From assembly GCF_003344865.1 (NCBI RefSeq), contig NZ_CP031165.1, positions 620,001 through 684,000 of the forward strand: a DNA stretch of 64,000 nt, in the 5' to 3' direction. Shown piece by piece: positions 44,483-53,096 of the stretch. Both the position numbers and the translations under genes were made by a program. Source of the stretch: Euzebya pacifica (GTDB taxonomy: Bacteria; Actinomycetota; Nitriliruptoria; Euzebyales; Euzebyaceae). The notes beneath the pieces are model-generated. The model was given only the letters and a program-made list of their open reading frames with translations. It was not told the origin of the DNA and made no database searches. How positions within the stretch are numbered: position 1 is the first letter of the stretch; each line of letters starts with the position of its first letter.

Positions 44483-47400
44483 ATGGGCAAGGACACATTG
44501 ACTTTCCTACGTTCTTTCGCAGTCACGATCGTCCTGGTGCTCGGGTTCGGGCTCCTGCCCGCTCCTGTGCTCGCCCAGGGACAGATCACCATCACCGACT
44601 CCGCCGGGAAGCCGTCGGTGCGCCGGGGCAGCACCCTCGAGTTCAGCGGGTCCGGCTTGCCTGATGGACAGATCAGCCGCGCCGTCTTCCTCGCGATCGC
44701 GCCGGACGGGTCTGTCGAGGCCGAGCAGCAGATCGCCGGTCGCAACCGCACCCCGGCGGAGTCGCCGGAGGAGAACATCATCGTCCAGAACGGGTCGCTC
44801 AGCGGCAAGGGCACGCTGAACTGCCTGTTCGACGACCCGAGCGGCTGCGCCATCAACCACGGCGAGGTCGACGCCGTCCAGCTCGAGATCGTGGTCGATG
44901 GCCAGGTGTTCCGCAGCAACACCCTCGACGTGGACTACAACGCACCGCGCTGGGTGGCCGCCGTGACCCGGTCATCCAACGAGATCGTCGTGATCTTCTC
45001 CGAACCGGTCGTGGTCCGCTCCACCGTCGGGGGCATTCCCCAGTCGGACTCCGCGGCGGACTGGACCGTGCGCACCGCATCGGGGACCAACGTGCCCGTC
45101 ACCGCGGTGCAACAGGAGGAGCGGGACTGCCCCAACCTCGACAGCGGCTGCACGAGGATCCTCAGGCTTGCGAGCGGTGGCGGCGAGGACGTCGTCTACA
45201 CCGTCACCTACGACCCGGAGAGCGTCCGTGGACGGTACGGCGACCAGGCGGGCAACCCGATCACCAACATCGGTGCCGAGCGCACCATGACGACGACCGA
45301 CAACATCCGCCCCGCCGTCCCCCAGATCGACCGGGTCAACGGTGTCGCCACGAGCGAGAACGGCGACGGAAGCCCCGTCGTCGTGGTCGGCAACCGCAAC
45401 CCGGTCGAGGTGCAGCTCTCCAACGTCAACGCCGACCACCAGCTGGCCCTGTTCGCGATCGTGGGCGGGCAGCGCGTCCAGCTGACCATCGAGCCGGCCA
45501 GTCCCTCCGTGGACCTGCTGGGCCGAACCACGGTCAGCGCGACGCTGCCGCGGCCGACGGGGCAGTCCAGCCAGGACCGGCTGTTCACCCTCCTCGCGGT
45601 CGCGACCGACCCGTCGGGCAACTCCTCGGAGGACCGCAACCAGCAGACCGCCTCCGAGCGCGAGGACGGCGACTTCAACCCCACCGCCTACCACCTGGAC
45701 ACCATCGTCCCCTTCGTCCTCGACGCCGTCATCGACCCGCAGGACCCCACCGCGGTGCTCGTGACCCTGTCGGAGCCCGTCTCGCCGGACGGAAACGCCG
45801 GCCAGTGGCGGATCCAGGGCGAACCCGTCAGCGCCACGGGGACGGGGGCAAGCCGCCGGTTGACCGCCTCCGGCCCGGTCAACGCCGCGGCCTCGGTGTC
45901 CTGGGCTCCCACCGACACGCGATACCGCGACAAGGCCACCAACGCGCTGGCCGAGTTCACCCGTCCCCTCGGCGGGGACCTGCCCGACATCCTGCCGCCC
46001 ATCGTCCAGCAGCCATCCGGCGATCCGCGGTACATCGCGGCCGAACAGATCACCGTGGCCGGCACGCTCCGGCCAGCGCAGGACGCCAGCACCATCACCG
46101 AGATCGCCGTCGAGCAGGTCGGTGGCAGCACCACCGACACCGCCGACGTGGCCGCGGACCGCAGCTGGTCGGTCGACATGCCGCTGGGCGCCGACGGCCT
46201 GTACCGGTTCTCCGCCCGCGCCCGGGATGTCTTCGGACAGACGAGCGGTGCGACGCTGTCGGGGGAGATCGTGCACGACGCCACGGCTCCCGTCCTGGAC
46301 CTGACCTACCCGCCGCCCCCCAGCAGCGGCATCGGAGGGCTCTTCGGCGGCGACCCCGAGGAGGACCATCCGCAGGGTCAGCCGCTGCGCCTGGACTACG
46401 ACCTGACCGAGGCCAACCACGACCGCGTGGACGTCGTCGTGACGTTTGCCGATGGGTCGACCGAGACCTACGTCACCACCAACCGGTCGACGTTCGAGGT
46501 GCCGGTCCCCGAGGACTACGCGGGCGACCTCTTCGTGGAGGTGCAGGCGCACGACCTCGCGGGCAACGCGGGCAACGTGGCGGAGGGTGCGGTCGAGGTC
46601 CTCGCAGGCACCATCGGGCCCGACCGCGTCGAGCTCGTCGCCAACCAGACCGGTGACGTGCGCGTGGAGCTGGAGTTCGACGCGGCGCTGGCCGGCAGCA
46701 CGATCGCCCTCGACTGGGCTGCCAGCGACGGCATCGAGCAGCCCGGTGAGACCGACACCCCGGACCGCACCCCGCTGTCGGCCAACCGCTCCGGCTCGGT
46801 CGTCACCCTGTCGTTCGTGCAGCCGTTCCCGTCCTCGCCGGGTGACCGCAACGCCACCCCACGGATCGCCTTCGACCAGAATCTCGGCAACCTCCGTGGG
46901 GAGGGAGGGGAGCCGATCCTGCTGCCGGGCAACACCATCGCCGCGGAGCATTTCCTTCCTGCGGACCCCACGATCAGCGGCGTACCGGCTGGACCGGTCA
47001 GCACCGCCGCAGACGCCCCCGACGGGACGGACTGCACCACCGGTACCGAGTCGGGCCAGCCTGTCGAGGCGTGCCCCTACACGTGGACCCTGACCGGGAC
47101 GACGGATGGCTCGGCGCTGCCCAACACCTACCGCGTGTTCAGGACCGCGCCGGCCATGTTCGCCCAGCAGCAGGACCGCGCGTTGTTCGAGGGGACGGCG
47201 GGGACCGACGGGCGCTTCCGCTTCACCGTGCCCCTGCACGCCAACACCGAGAACGGCTTCCGGGTCGAGGTCATCGACCCGAACGGCAACGAGGCCGAGC
47301 GACCTGCGACGTTCTCCATCGTCGAGGACTCCCTGCCGCCGGAGCTCGTGTCGTTGGTCGCCGGCTACGACGCCGGCGCGACCGAGATCGAGATCCTCTA

Positions 47401-49612
47401 CGCCTTCGACGAGCGCGTCGTCGATGTCGACCTCGTGTGGATCGACGCCGACGGCGACGAACGACCGATCACGCCGACCAACCACGGACCCAGCGAGGAG
47501 GACGGCCGCTCCGGTTCCTACACGTGGACGATCCCCGACTCCGTCGACCTCGCGACCATGGGTGGCGTCGTCATCCGCGGTCGTGGAACCGACGTCGCGG
47601 GCAACGTCGGTGACTACGAGACCGCCAGCCTGGCCGCGCTGCCGCGGCTGCTGAGCGCCGAGACCGACGGCCTGTCGACCATCGTCGTGCGCACGTCCGA
47701 GCCGGTGACCACGACCGCAGAGGGGCCCGCTGGGTTCAGGCTGCTGAACGGCCCGGGTGTCCGGACCACCAGCGCCGACGGCAACCTCATCACCCTCGCC
47801 CTCAACGACGAGCTGCAGAGCGGCTCGACGATCGTGCAGTACACCGGAGACGGCGACTGGACTGCGCTGGATGGACGGCCTCTCGTGGCCGGTCAGCTGT
47901 CAGTCGACCTGCGAACGATCTTCCCCGTCACCGGACTGGTCGCGGGCCCCAACAGCGAGAGCGGCGCAAACCTGTCGTTCGTCGACGAGCGCAACCCGGC
48001 GGCCACCGTCGGTGGATACGAGGTCGCGCGCGACGGCGAGGTCGTGACCGTCCTGCCCCGCGGGGACCGCTTCTTCGCCGACGCCGACCTCACCCCCGGC
48101 CTGCACACCTACGCCGTGACCGTGATCAGCTCCGGAGGCCTTCGGAGCGAGCCACGAACGGTCAGCGTGACGCTGGGGACCGGCCCCGACGTCGACGGGA
48201 CCGACGGCGGCACCAGCTTCCCACCGGGGTCGGGGATCGAGGACGACTGCCCGTTCCCGGCCGCCCCGAACGTGACCCCCGACGGCGGCAGCGTCCTGTC
48301 CTGTGATGGCCGTTTCGCCGTCATCGTCCCTGCTGGGGTCATCGACGACGACGCCTACGGCCGCATCGTGCGACGCGAGACCGTCTCCGTCGACGGGTTC
48401 CAGTCGGTGACGTCGCTGTACCAGCTCGCGCTCGTCGCCGACGACGACGACTTCACCACCCTCGATGCCTTCGACGGGTACGTGGAGGCCAGCGTGCGGG
48501 GGATCGAGAACCTGCTGTCGGAGACCGTCGTCGAGCGCGTCGCCATCAGCCGCCTCCACGACTCCGGCGCGCACGACGAGCTCGGCACCCGCGTGGGACG
48601 CGAGTCCGCCGGGGCGTCGTTCGTCACGGTCGGCACCTTCGGGCTCGAGGAAGCCGATGGGGCCACCCTCCGGTTCTACGGCCCGGATCCGGCGATCACA
48701 TCGGACAGGTTCGCCACCGCTGCCGGCCTGTCGCAGTCGCAGTTCCTCTCCGCGGGTGCGGCAGTCCTCGCCCGGGCGGACGACTACCCCGATGCGCTGG
48801 CGGCAGCCACACTCGCCGCACAGGTCGGGGGTCCCGTCCTGCTGACCAGGACCGGCGACCTTCCCACCACGACGCTGCTGGAGCTGCAGCGGCTCGACGT
48901 CGAACAGGTCGTGCTGGCCGGTGGTCCCGCAGCGGTGTCGGACCAGGTCGCGTCGACCCTCCGAGCGCTGGGCCACGAGGTCGTCCGGGTCGATGGCCCG
49001 ACGCGGTTCCACACCGCGGCAGCGATCGCCACCCGAACGGGGTCCGTCGACGACCACGCCTACCTTGCGACCGCGGTGAACTTCGCGGACGCGCTTGCGG
49101 CAAGCGCCCCGGCTGCCGCGCTCGGACGCCCGATCCTCCTGACCCACCCCGACCAGCTTGCCGAGCAGGCGCTCGGTGCCCTTCTCGAGCTCGGCATCAC
49201 GGACGTGACGATCGTCGGTGGGACCGCAGCGGTCGACGACGCCGTCGCCGAGGCCCTCCGGGCCGCGAATTTCACTGTTGATCGCGTCGCCGGCCTGACC
49301 CGCTACGAAACGGCGGTGGCCCTGGCCGATCAGCTGACCGGCGACGACCTGCTCGACATGCGTCGGCCGCTCGTGGCATCCGGTGACGGCGACGGCGTCA
49401 CCTCGCCGGACGCGTTGGCGGCCGGCCCCATCGCCGCTCGTCACGGCAGCCCCTTGGTCCTGACCCCACAGTCGGTCGTCCCCGATGTCGTGGCGGACCT
49501 GCTGTCGTCGTCTGCCGACGTGCGTGGGCTGGTGCTTGCCGGTGGACCCGTCGCGGTCAGCGACGACGCGAGGGAGGCGCTGGACCGGGCGGCCCCGCTG
49601 CCAGCGGACTAG
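44483..49612 (+). CDS. Giant secreted Ig-like protein with C-terminal CWB2 repeats
   Basis: 1709 residues. The signal peptide (hydrophobic about 10-30, ending VLAQG) is followed by many Ig-like or SwmB-type domains. Each tends to begin after a Pro and contains strands such as VVVIFSEPVV-like motifs and closing D.AGN sequences (RYGDQAGNPI, AHDLAGNAGN, GTDVAGNVGD). Residues about 1205-1280 look like a fibronectin-III-type module. A Cys-containing segment (DDCPFP...LSCDG, about 1253-1275) and an acidic beta region follow, then three CWB2 repeats (about 1406-1709), including VVRVDGPTRFHTAAAIATR and VDRVAGLTRYETAVALA. It is the only CWB2 protein here with the repeats at the C-terminus. It may fix the neighbouring coat proteins to the wall (inference). 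The start is ATG 44483 or TTG 44498; the TTG has AAGGA upstream. Confidence 0.83.
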   Translation: MGKDTLTFLRSFAVTIVLVLGFGLLPAPVLAQGQITITDSAGKPSVRRGSTLEFSGSGLPDGQISRAVFLAIAPDGSVEAEQQIAGRNRTPAESPEENIIVQNGSLSGKGTLNCLFDDPSGCAINHGEVDAVQLEIVVDGQVFRSNTLDVDYNAPRWVAAVTRSSNEIVVIFSEPVVVRSTVGGIPQSDSAADWTVRTASGTNVPVTAVQQEERDCPNLDSGCTRILRLASGGGEDVVYTVTYDPESVRGRYGDQAGNPITNIGAERTMTTTDNIRPAVPQIDRVNGVATSENGDGSPVVVVGNRNPVEVQLSNVNADHQLALFAIVGGQRVQLTIEPASPSVDLLGRTTVSATLPRPTGQSSQDRLFTLLAVATDPSGNSSEDRNQQTASEREDGDFNPTAYHLDTIVPFVLDAVIDPQDPTAVLVTLSEPVSPDGNAGQWRIQGEPVSATGTGASRRLTASGPVNAAASVSWAPTDTRYRDKATNALAEFTRPLGGDLPDILPPIVQQPSGDPRYIAAEQITVAGTLRPAQDASTITEIAVEQVGGSTTDTADVAADRSWSVDMPLGADGLYRFSARARDVFGQTSGATLSGEIVHDATAPVLDLTYPPPPSSGIGGLFGGDPEEDHPQGQPLRLDYDLTEANHDRVDVVVTFADGSTETYVTTNRSTFEVPVPEDYAGDLFVEVQAHDLAGNAGNVAEGAVEVLAGTIGPDRVELVANQTGDVRVELEFDAALAGSTIALDWAASDGIEQPGETDTPDRTPLSANRSGSVVTLSFVQPFPSSPGDRNATPRIAFDQNLGNLRGEGGEPILLPGNTIAAEHFLPADPTISGVPAGPVSTAADAPDGTDCTTGTESGQPVEACPYTWTLTGTTDGSALPNTYRVFRTAPAMFAQQQDRALFEGTAGTDGRFRFTVPLHANTENGFRVEVIDPNGNEAERPATFSIVEDSLPPELVSLVAGYDAGATEIEILYAFDERVVDVDLVWIDADGDERPITPTNHGPSEEDGRSGSYTWTIPDSVDLATMGGVVIRGRGTDVAGNVGDYETASLAALPRLLSAETDGLSTIVVRTSEPVTTTAEGPAGFRLLNGPGVRTTSADGNLITLALNDELQSGSTIVQYTGDGDWTALDGRPLVAGQLSVDLRTIFPVTGLVAGPNSESGANLSFVDERNPAATVGGYEVARDGEVVTVLPRGDRFFADADLTPGLHTYAVTVISSGGLRSEPRTVSVTLGTGPDVDGTDGGTSFPPGSGIEDDCPFPAAPNVTPDGGSVLSCDGRFAVIVPAGVIDDDAYGRIVRRETVSVDGFQSVTSLYQLALVADDDDFTTLDAFDGYVEASVRGIENLLSETVVERVAISRLHDSGAHDELGTRVGRESAGASFVTVGTFGLEEADGATLRFYGPDPAITSDRFATAAGLSQSQFLSAGAAVLARADDYPDALAAATLAAQVGGPVLLTRTGDLPTTTLLELQRLDVEQVVLAGGPAAVSDQVASTLRALGHEVVRVDGPTRFHTAAAIATRTGSVDDHAYLATAVNFADALAASAPAAALGRPILLTHPDQLAEQALGALLELGITDVTIVGGTAAVDDAVAEALRAANFTVDRVAGLTRYETAVALADQLTGDDLLDMRRPLVASGDGDGVTSPDALAAGPIAARHGSPLVLTPQSVVPDVVADLLSSSADVRGLVLAGGPVAVSDDAREALDRAAPLPAD

Positions 49613-49638
49613 GCACCCGCGTCGGATGGTCCGGGCGG

Positions 49639-49644
49639 TACGGT
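49639..49644 (+). promoter_or_regulatory. -10 box TACGGT for a leaderless start
   Basis: TACGGT lies 7 nt before ATG 49652, with no ribosome binding site. It is located in the 39-bp gap after the giant surface gene, so the MazF-like gene has its own promoter. Confidence 0.5.
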
Positions 49645-49651
49645 TGGCGCG

Positions 49652-50239
49652 ATGGATCCACGACTGAAGCGGCTGGTGCGGATCGCTCGGGACGTGGTCG
49701 TCCCGGCGCTGCAGAAGGCGGCCCGCACACGCCAGCCCACAGGACGCACCTCCTCTTCCGGGGCGAGGTCGACTCCGGCGTCGTCCACCCGCAGCGGGAC
49801 CGGTGTGACCATGCCGTCCTTCGACCGCGTCGCCGCCACGACCTCGTCGCACGTCGATGCACGCCGCGGCGAGGTCGACACCGCCACCGCCCGTCCGAAG
49901 GTCGCCTACGCCCCCGTGCGCGACGACGACGCCGATCCGGGTGAGGTCGTGTGGGCCTGGGTGCCCTACGAGGAGGACCCCACGCAGGGCAAGGACCGTC
50001 CGCTGCTGGTGATCGGCCACATCGAGGACGACGTGGCCGCCCTTGCGCTGACCTCGAGGGCCCACGACGACCGGCATCACCACCCGCTCGCCACGGGCCC
50101 CTGGGACAACCGTGGCCGCCCGTCCTGGATCAAGCTCGACCGGCTGCTGCGCCTGGACCCCGACGCGATCCGCCGCGAGGGAGCGGTGCTGGACAGGGAC
50201 CGCTTCGACGGCGTGGTTGCGGCGTGGGAGGCCTACTGA
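49652..50239 (+). CDS. PemK/MazF-like protein, actinobacterial long form
   Basis: 195 residues. The first ~85 residues are basic, Ser/Thr-rich and probably disordered. The C-terminal domain (about 88-190) resembles PemK/MazF toxins: GEVVWAWVPYEEDPTQGKDRPLLVIG, then LTSRAHDD and WDNRGRPSWIKLDRLLRLDPDAIRREG. This long form is common in actinobacteria. MazF-type proteins are sequence-specific endoribonucleases, but the activity of this branch is not established. No antitoxin-like gene is adjacent, so it may be a solitary housekeeping relative. The next gene begins one base after the stop. Confidence 0.82.
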   Translation: MDPRLKRLVRIARDVVVPALQKAARTRQPTGRTSSSGARSTPASSTRSGTGVTMPSFDRVAATTSSHVDARRGEVDTATARPKVAYAPVRDDDADPGEVVWAWVPYEEDPTQGKDRPLLVIGHIEDDVAALALTSRAHDDRHHHPLATGPWDNRGRPSWIKLDRLLRLDPDAIRREGAVLDRDRFDGVVAAWEAY

Positions 50240-50240
50240 G

Positions 50241-51134
50241 TTGAGCACCGAACCCGGCCTCCACCGCACGTACCTGTACGCCTCGGGCACCAAGCCCCGC
50301 AGCATGGCACGGGCGATCGCCTCCGACGCGGACGCGGTCATCCTCGACCTCGAGGACTCCGTCGCCCCGGAGGACAAGGTCGCCGCACGGGGGGCGGTGG
50401 CGGACTTCATCGCGACACGTGCCGCTGATGCCACCTGCGACGTGCACGTCAGGGTCAACCGTTGGGCCGATGGGTTCGACATCGACGATGTCCGTGCGGT
50501 CGTGCAGCCGGGCGTCACGGCGTTGCGCCTGCCGAAGGTGCAGTCCGTGGACGAGGTCCGGAGCCTCGATGCCCTCGTCGCCGAGCTCGAGGCCGCCGCG
50601 GACATGGCATCGGGCACGATCGGTTTCTACCCGACGGTGGAGACGGCGTCCGGCGCGATGCTGCTCGGCCCCGTCCTCGAGGCGACGACCCGTACCCGGC
50701 GAGCCGCCTTCGGTGCGAGCGACTTCGTTGCCGACATCTCCGCCTCCGGTAACGACGACGTGGCGACCATGCACGTGCGTTCCCACATGGTCATGGTCTC
50801 GCGGGCCAGCGGGAAGGGCATGCCCATCGACAGCGTCTTCGGCCACATCGACGACGTCGCCGGCCTCGTCGCCGGCGCCAAGCGCGCCAAGTCGCTGGGG
50901 TTCTTCGGCAAGTCCGTCATCCATCCCTCGCAGGTGGGTCCGGTCAACGACGTCTTCACACCCGACCGGGCAGCTCGGAACTGGGCCCGTCAGATCGTCT
51001 CCAGCCTCGGTGCGGCAGAGGTCCACCGGTCGGGGCTCCTGATGGTCGACGACGAGCTGCTCGACCCCGGGCTGGTCCAGCGCGCCCGGGCGATCGTTCG
51101 GCTGGTGGACCGCCTGGAGTCGCGGGACACGTAG
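50241..51134 (+). CDS. CoA ester lyase of the HpcH/HpaI (CitE-like) family
   Basis: 297 residues. Motifs of the CitE/malyl-CoA lyase-like TIM barrel: RTYLYASGTKPRSMARA at the N-terminus, DAVILDLEDSVAPEDKV (metal-binding acidic residues), VRVNRW, LRLPKVQSV, and the late FGKSVIHPSQVGPVN. These enzymes cleave or form a C-C bond in acyl-CoA esters such as citramalyl-, malyl- or citryl-CoA with Mg2+. The specific substrate is not evident. The start appears to be TTG just after the stop of the MazF-like gene; GGGAGG lies upstream within that gene. A shorter internal ATG would remove the conserved N-terminus. Confidence 0.88.
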   Translation: MSTEPGLHRTYLYASGTKPRSMARAIASDADAVILDLEDSVAPEDKVAARGAVADFIATRAADATCDVHVRVNRWADGFDIDDVRAVVQPGVTALRLPKVQSVDEVRSLDALVAELEAAADMASGTIGFYPTVETASGAMLLGPVLEATTRTRRAAFGASDFVADISASGNDDVATMHVRSHMVMVSRASGKGMPIDSVFGHIDDVAGLVAGAKRAKSLGFFGKSVIHPSQVGPVNDVFTPDRAARNWARQIVSSLGAAEVHRSGLLMVDDELLDPGLVQRARAIVRLVDRLESRDT

Positions 51135-51166
51135 GGGCGTCTGGTCAATTCTGCTCGTGCAGGTTG

Positions 51167-51192
51167 GTTTGGGCGGCGTACGCACGGGGCAT
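51167..51192 (+). promoter_or_regulatory. Stress sigma factor-type promoter (GTTT-N16-GGGCAT)
   Basis: GTTT (51167-51170) and GGGCAT (51187-51192) are separated by 16 nt. This matches the GTTT-N15-17-GGGTAT pattern used by SigB/SigF-class sigma factors of actinobacteria with one mismatch. It lies 53 nt before the DUF6131-like gene. Confidence 0.4.
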
Positions 51193-51245
51193 CCCATGCA
51201 ACAGACCGGTCCCCTTCAAGCCCCCGAACGAAAGAGGTGTATCAA

Positions 51246-51401
51246 GTGATTACCCTCGGCATCATCCTGCTGCTCATCGGCGTCCTCGCCGGTATCCCCA
51301 TCATGACCACCATCGGAACGATCCTGCTGGTCATCGGCGTGGTCCTGCTGATCGCTGGCCGCATCGGCAACGGCATCGGCGGTCGAGCCCACTACTTCTA
51401 G
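51246..51401 (+). CDS. DUF6131-like 51-residue membrane protein
   Basis: 51 residues with two hydrophobic helices (about 2-16 and 21-38) and a short C-terminal tail ending GGRAHYF. The pattern MI.LGIILLLIG...TIGTILLVIGVVLLI resembles the small actinobacterial DUF6131 family, of unknown function. The gene is short but well supported by AAAGAGG 8 nt before the GTG, codon pattern, and a candidate stress-type promoter upstream. The 111 bases after the stop contain no gene before the MoxR cassette. Confidence 0.72.
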   Translation: MITLGIILLLIGVLAGIPIMTTIGTILLVIGVVLLIAGRIGNGIGGRAHYF

Positions 51402-51512
51402 GACGGGCGCGGCGCGGATCCGATCCAGCGCCCCCGCAACGGCTTCGGCCCCGATCGCACCGCGGTCGGGGCCGCACCATGTCCGCCGCAAGTGCGTTAG
51501 CGTGTCCGCCCC

Positions 51513-53096
51513 ATGGACCGGACACGGCTGCAGCACGTCGCCCAGGCACCGACGAATCCGCGACACGCACGTCCCGACGGGCGGGCCTTCGACGTCGCGG
51601 ACCTCTACACCGACGGGCCGTTGCCCGTGGACTCACCCGCGGACGCCGGCGCGCTGCCGCTGGACGAGAAGCTCCGGCAGGCTTACTTCTGGATCGTCAA
51701 CCGGGCGGTCATCAGCCCGCACTACGACCTGGACTTCCACGACGGCCCGTCACCGTCCTGGCGGTTCGGGGAGTCCGCGACCGAGGTCACGCTGCCCAGC
51801 GGGCAGAGCTACTCCTCCTTCGTGCTGCTGCCGCTGCTGAACTTCGCCGTCAGGGCACGCTGCCTGCTGGTCGGCGGCCCCGGACGAGGCAAGACCGCCA
51901 CGGCCACCCTGCTCGGCGTCCTGGCCGGCTACTCGCTGACCGACGTACGACGGGGCATGCAGCACGGCCACCCACAGATGACCATCGCCGACCTGCTCGG
52001 CAACCCCCTGCCGGCCGACCTCGTCAGCGCCACCTCCACCACCGACATCCGCATCGCCTGGCGGTCGTGGCTGGACATGCGGGTGCGGATCGTCGACGAG
52101 TACAACCGGATCCCCACCCGAACCCAGTCGGCCCTGCTGACGCTGATGGGGGACGGGTACGCCGAGATGCTGGACCAGGTCAAGGAGTGCCCCGAGGGGG
52201 CGTGGTTCCTGACCGCCAACGACGACGCCGGTGGCGGGACCTACAAGGTCATCGAGGCCCTGCGCGACCGCATCGACGTCACGGTCAAGGCGCTGGCGTT
52301 CAACCCGCGGTTCCTCGGTGCGCTGCTGGACCGGATCGAGGCCGGCTACCGGCCTGCTGAGCTGGTCCCCGAGCAGCTCGTCTTCACCAGCGACGAACAT
52401 GACCGGATGCACGCCGAGATCCTGGCCGTGCCCGTGCCCGACGGGATCCGCCGCCGGCTGGAGTTCTTCGCCAGCCAGTTCGAGTTCGCCGAGTCCGCCG
52501 CGACGGTCCTGGAGTACCAGACCAAGGACACCATCCGGCTGTCGGGCATCCAGCGGCACCTGCTGGACGACGACACTGGGACCGATCGCCTGGCGGACCT
52601 CGGTGTGCAGACCCTCAACGGGCTGTCGGTCCGGGCGTTGATGACGATCATGACGTTCGCCAAGGCCATGGCGTGGTTCCGGGGGATGGCGGAGGTGCAG
52701 CTCGACGACGTCCGTCACGTCCTCGGCTTCGTGCTGCACGACCGGCTGGTCCCGGACCTGGACGCCCCCTTCTTCGAAGCCGAGGGCAACGCTGCGCTGC
52801 GGGCGGACCGCGTCGGGTGGATCCGCCGGCTGTTCGACCTGTCGTGTGCGGACTACGACCGTCAGGGCCGCGACACCGACGACCCGGTGTCGACGCTGCT
52901 GGCGGAGTTCGACGCCGGCATCGACGGGCTGACCGAGGCGGTGACCCGGGAGCGGCTGACCCACATCGAGGGCCTGCTGGCGTCGTGGGCGAAGGGCAAG
53001 AAGCTGTACGGGACGGTGTACGACGACGTCCTCGCCCTGAAGTACCTGCATCAGCGGTACACCAACTACCTGGCCTGGCTGCAGTGGCGGGGGTGA
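51513..53096 (+). CDS. MoxR-type AAA+ ATPase, first gene of a vWA cassette
   Basis: 527 residues. The AAA+ module lies at about 105-300: Walker A GGPGRGKT (121-128), Walker B RIVDEYNR (D195, E196), sensor-1-like WFLTANDD, and the arginine-finger-like LRDRIDVTV segment. The lid region follows, and the C-terminal ~180 residues are helical and not assigned. MoxR ATPases usually act as chaperones with a vWA-domain partner, and here a vWA protein is two genes downstream. The final GTGA overlaps the next start. There is no RBS near ATG 51513; a leaderless start is possible (TAGCGT ends 7 nt upstream). Confidence 0.88.
   Translation: MDRTRLQHVAQAPTNPRHARPDGRAFDVADLYTDGPLPVDSPADAGALPLDEKLRQAYFWIVNRAVISPHYDLDFHDGPSPSWRFGESATEVTLPSGQSYSSFVLLPLLNFAVRARCLLVGGPGRGKTATATLLGVLAGYSLTDVRRGMQHGHPQMTIADLLGNPLPADLVSATSTTDIRIAWRSWLDMRVRIVDEYNRIPTRTQSALLTLMGDGYAEMLDQVKECPEGAWFLTANDDAGGGTYKVIEALRDRIDVTVKALAFNPRFLGALLDRIEAGYRPAELVPEQLVFTSDEHDRMHAEILAVPVPDGIRRRLEFFASQFEFAESAATVLEYQTKDTIRLSGIQRHLLDDDTGTDRLADLGVQTLNGLSVRALMTIMTFAKAMAWFRGMAEVQLDDVRHVLGFVLHDRLVPDLDAPFFEAEGNAALRADRVGWIRRLFDLSCADYDRQGRDTDDPVSTLLAEFDAGIDGLTEAVTRERLTHIEGLLASWAKGKKLYGTVYDDVLALKYLHQRYTNYLAWLQWRG

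Noticed and set aside
49652..51134. A toxin-antitoxin pair formed by the MazF-like gene and the next gene
   Set aside because: The next gene is a full-length CoA ester lyase of the CitE family, not an antitoxin.
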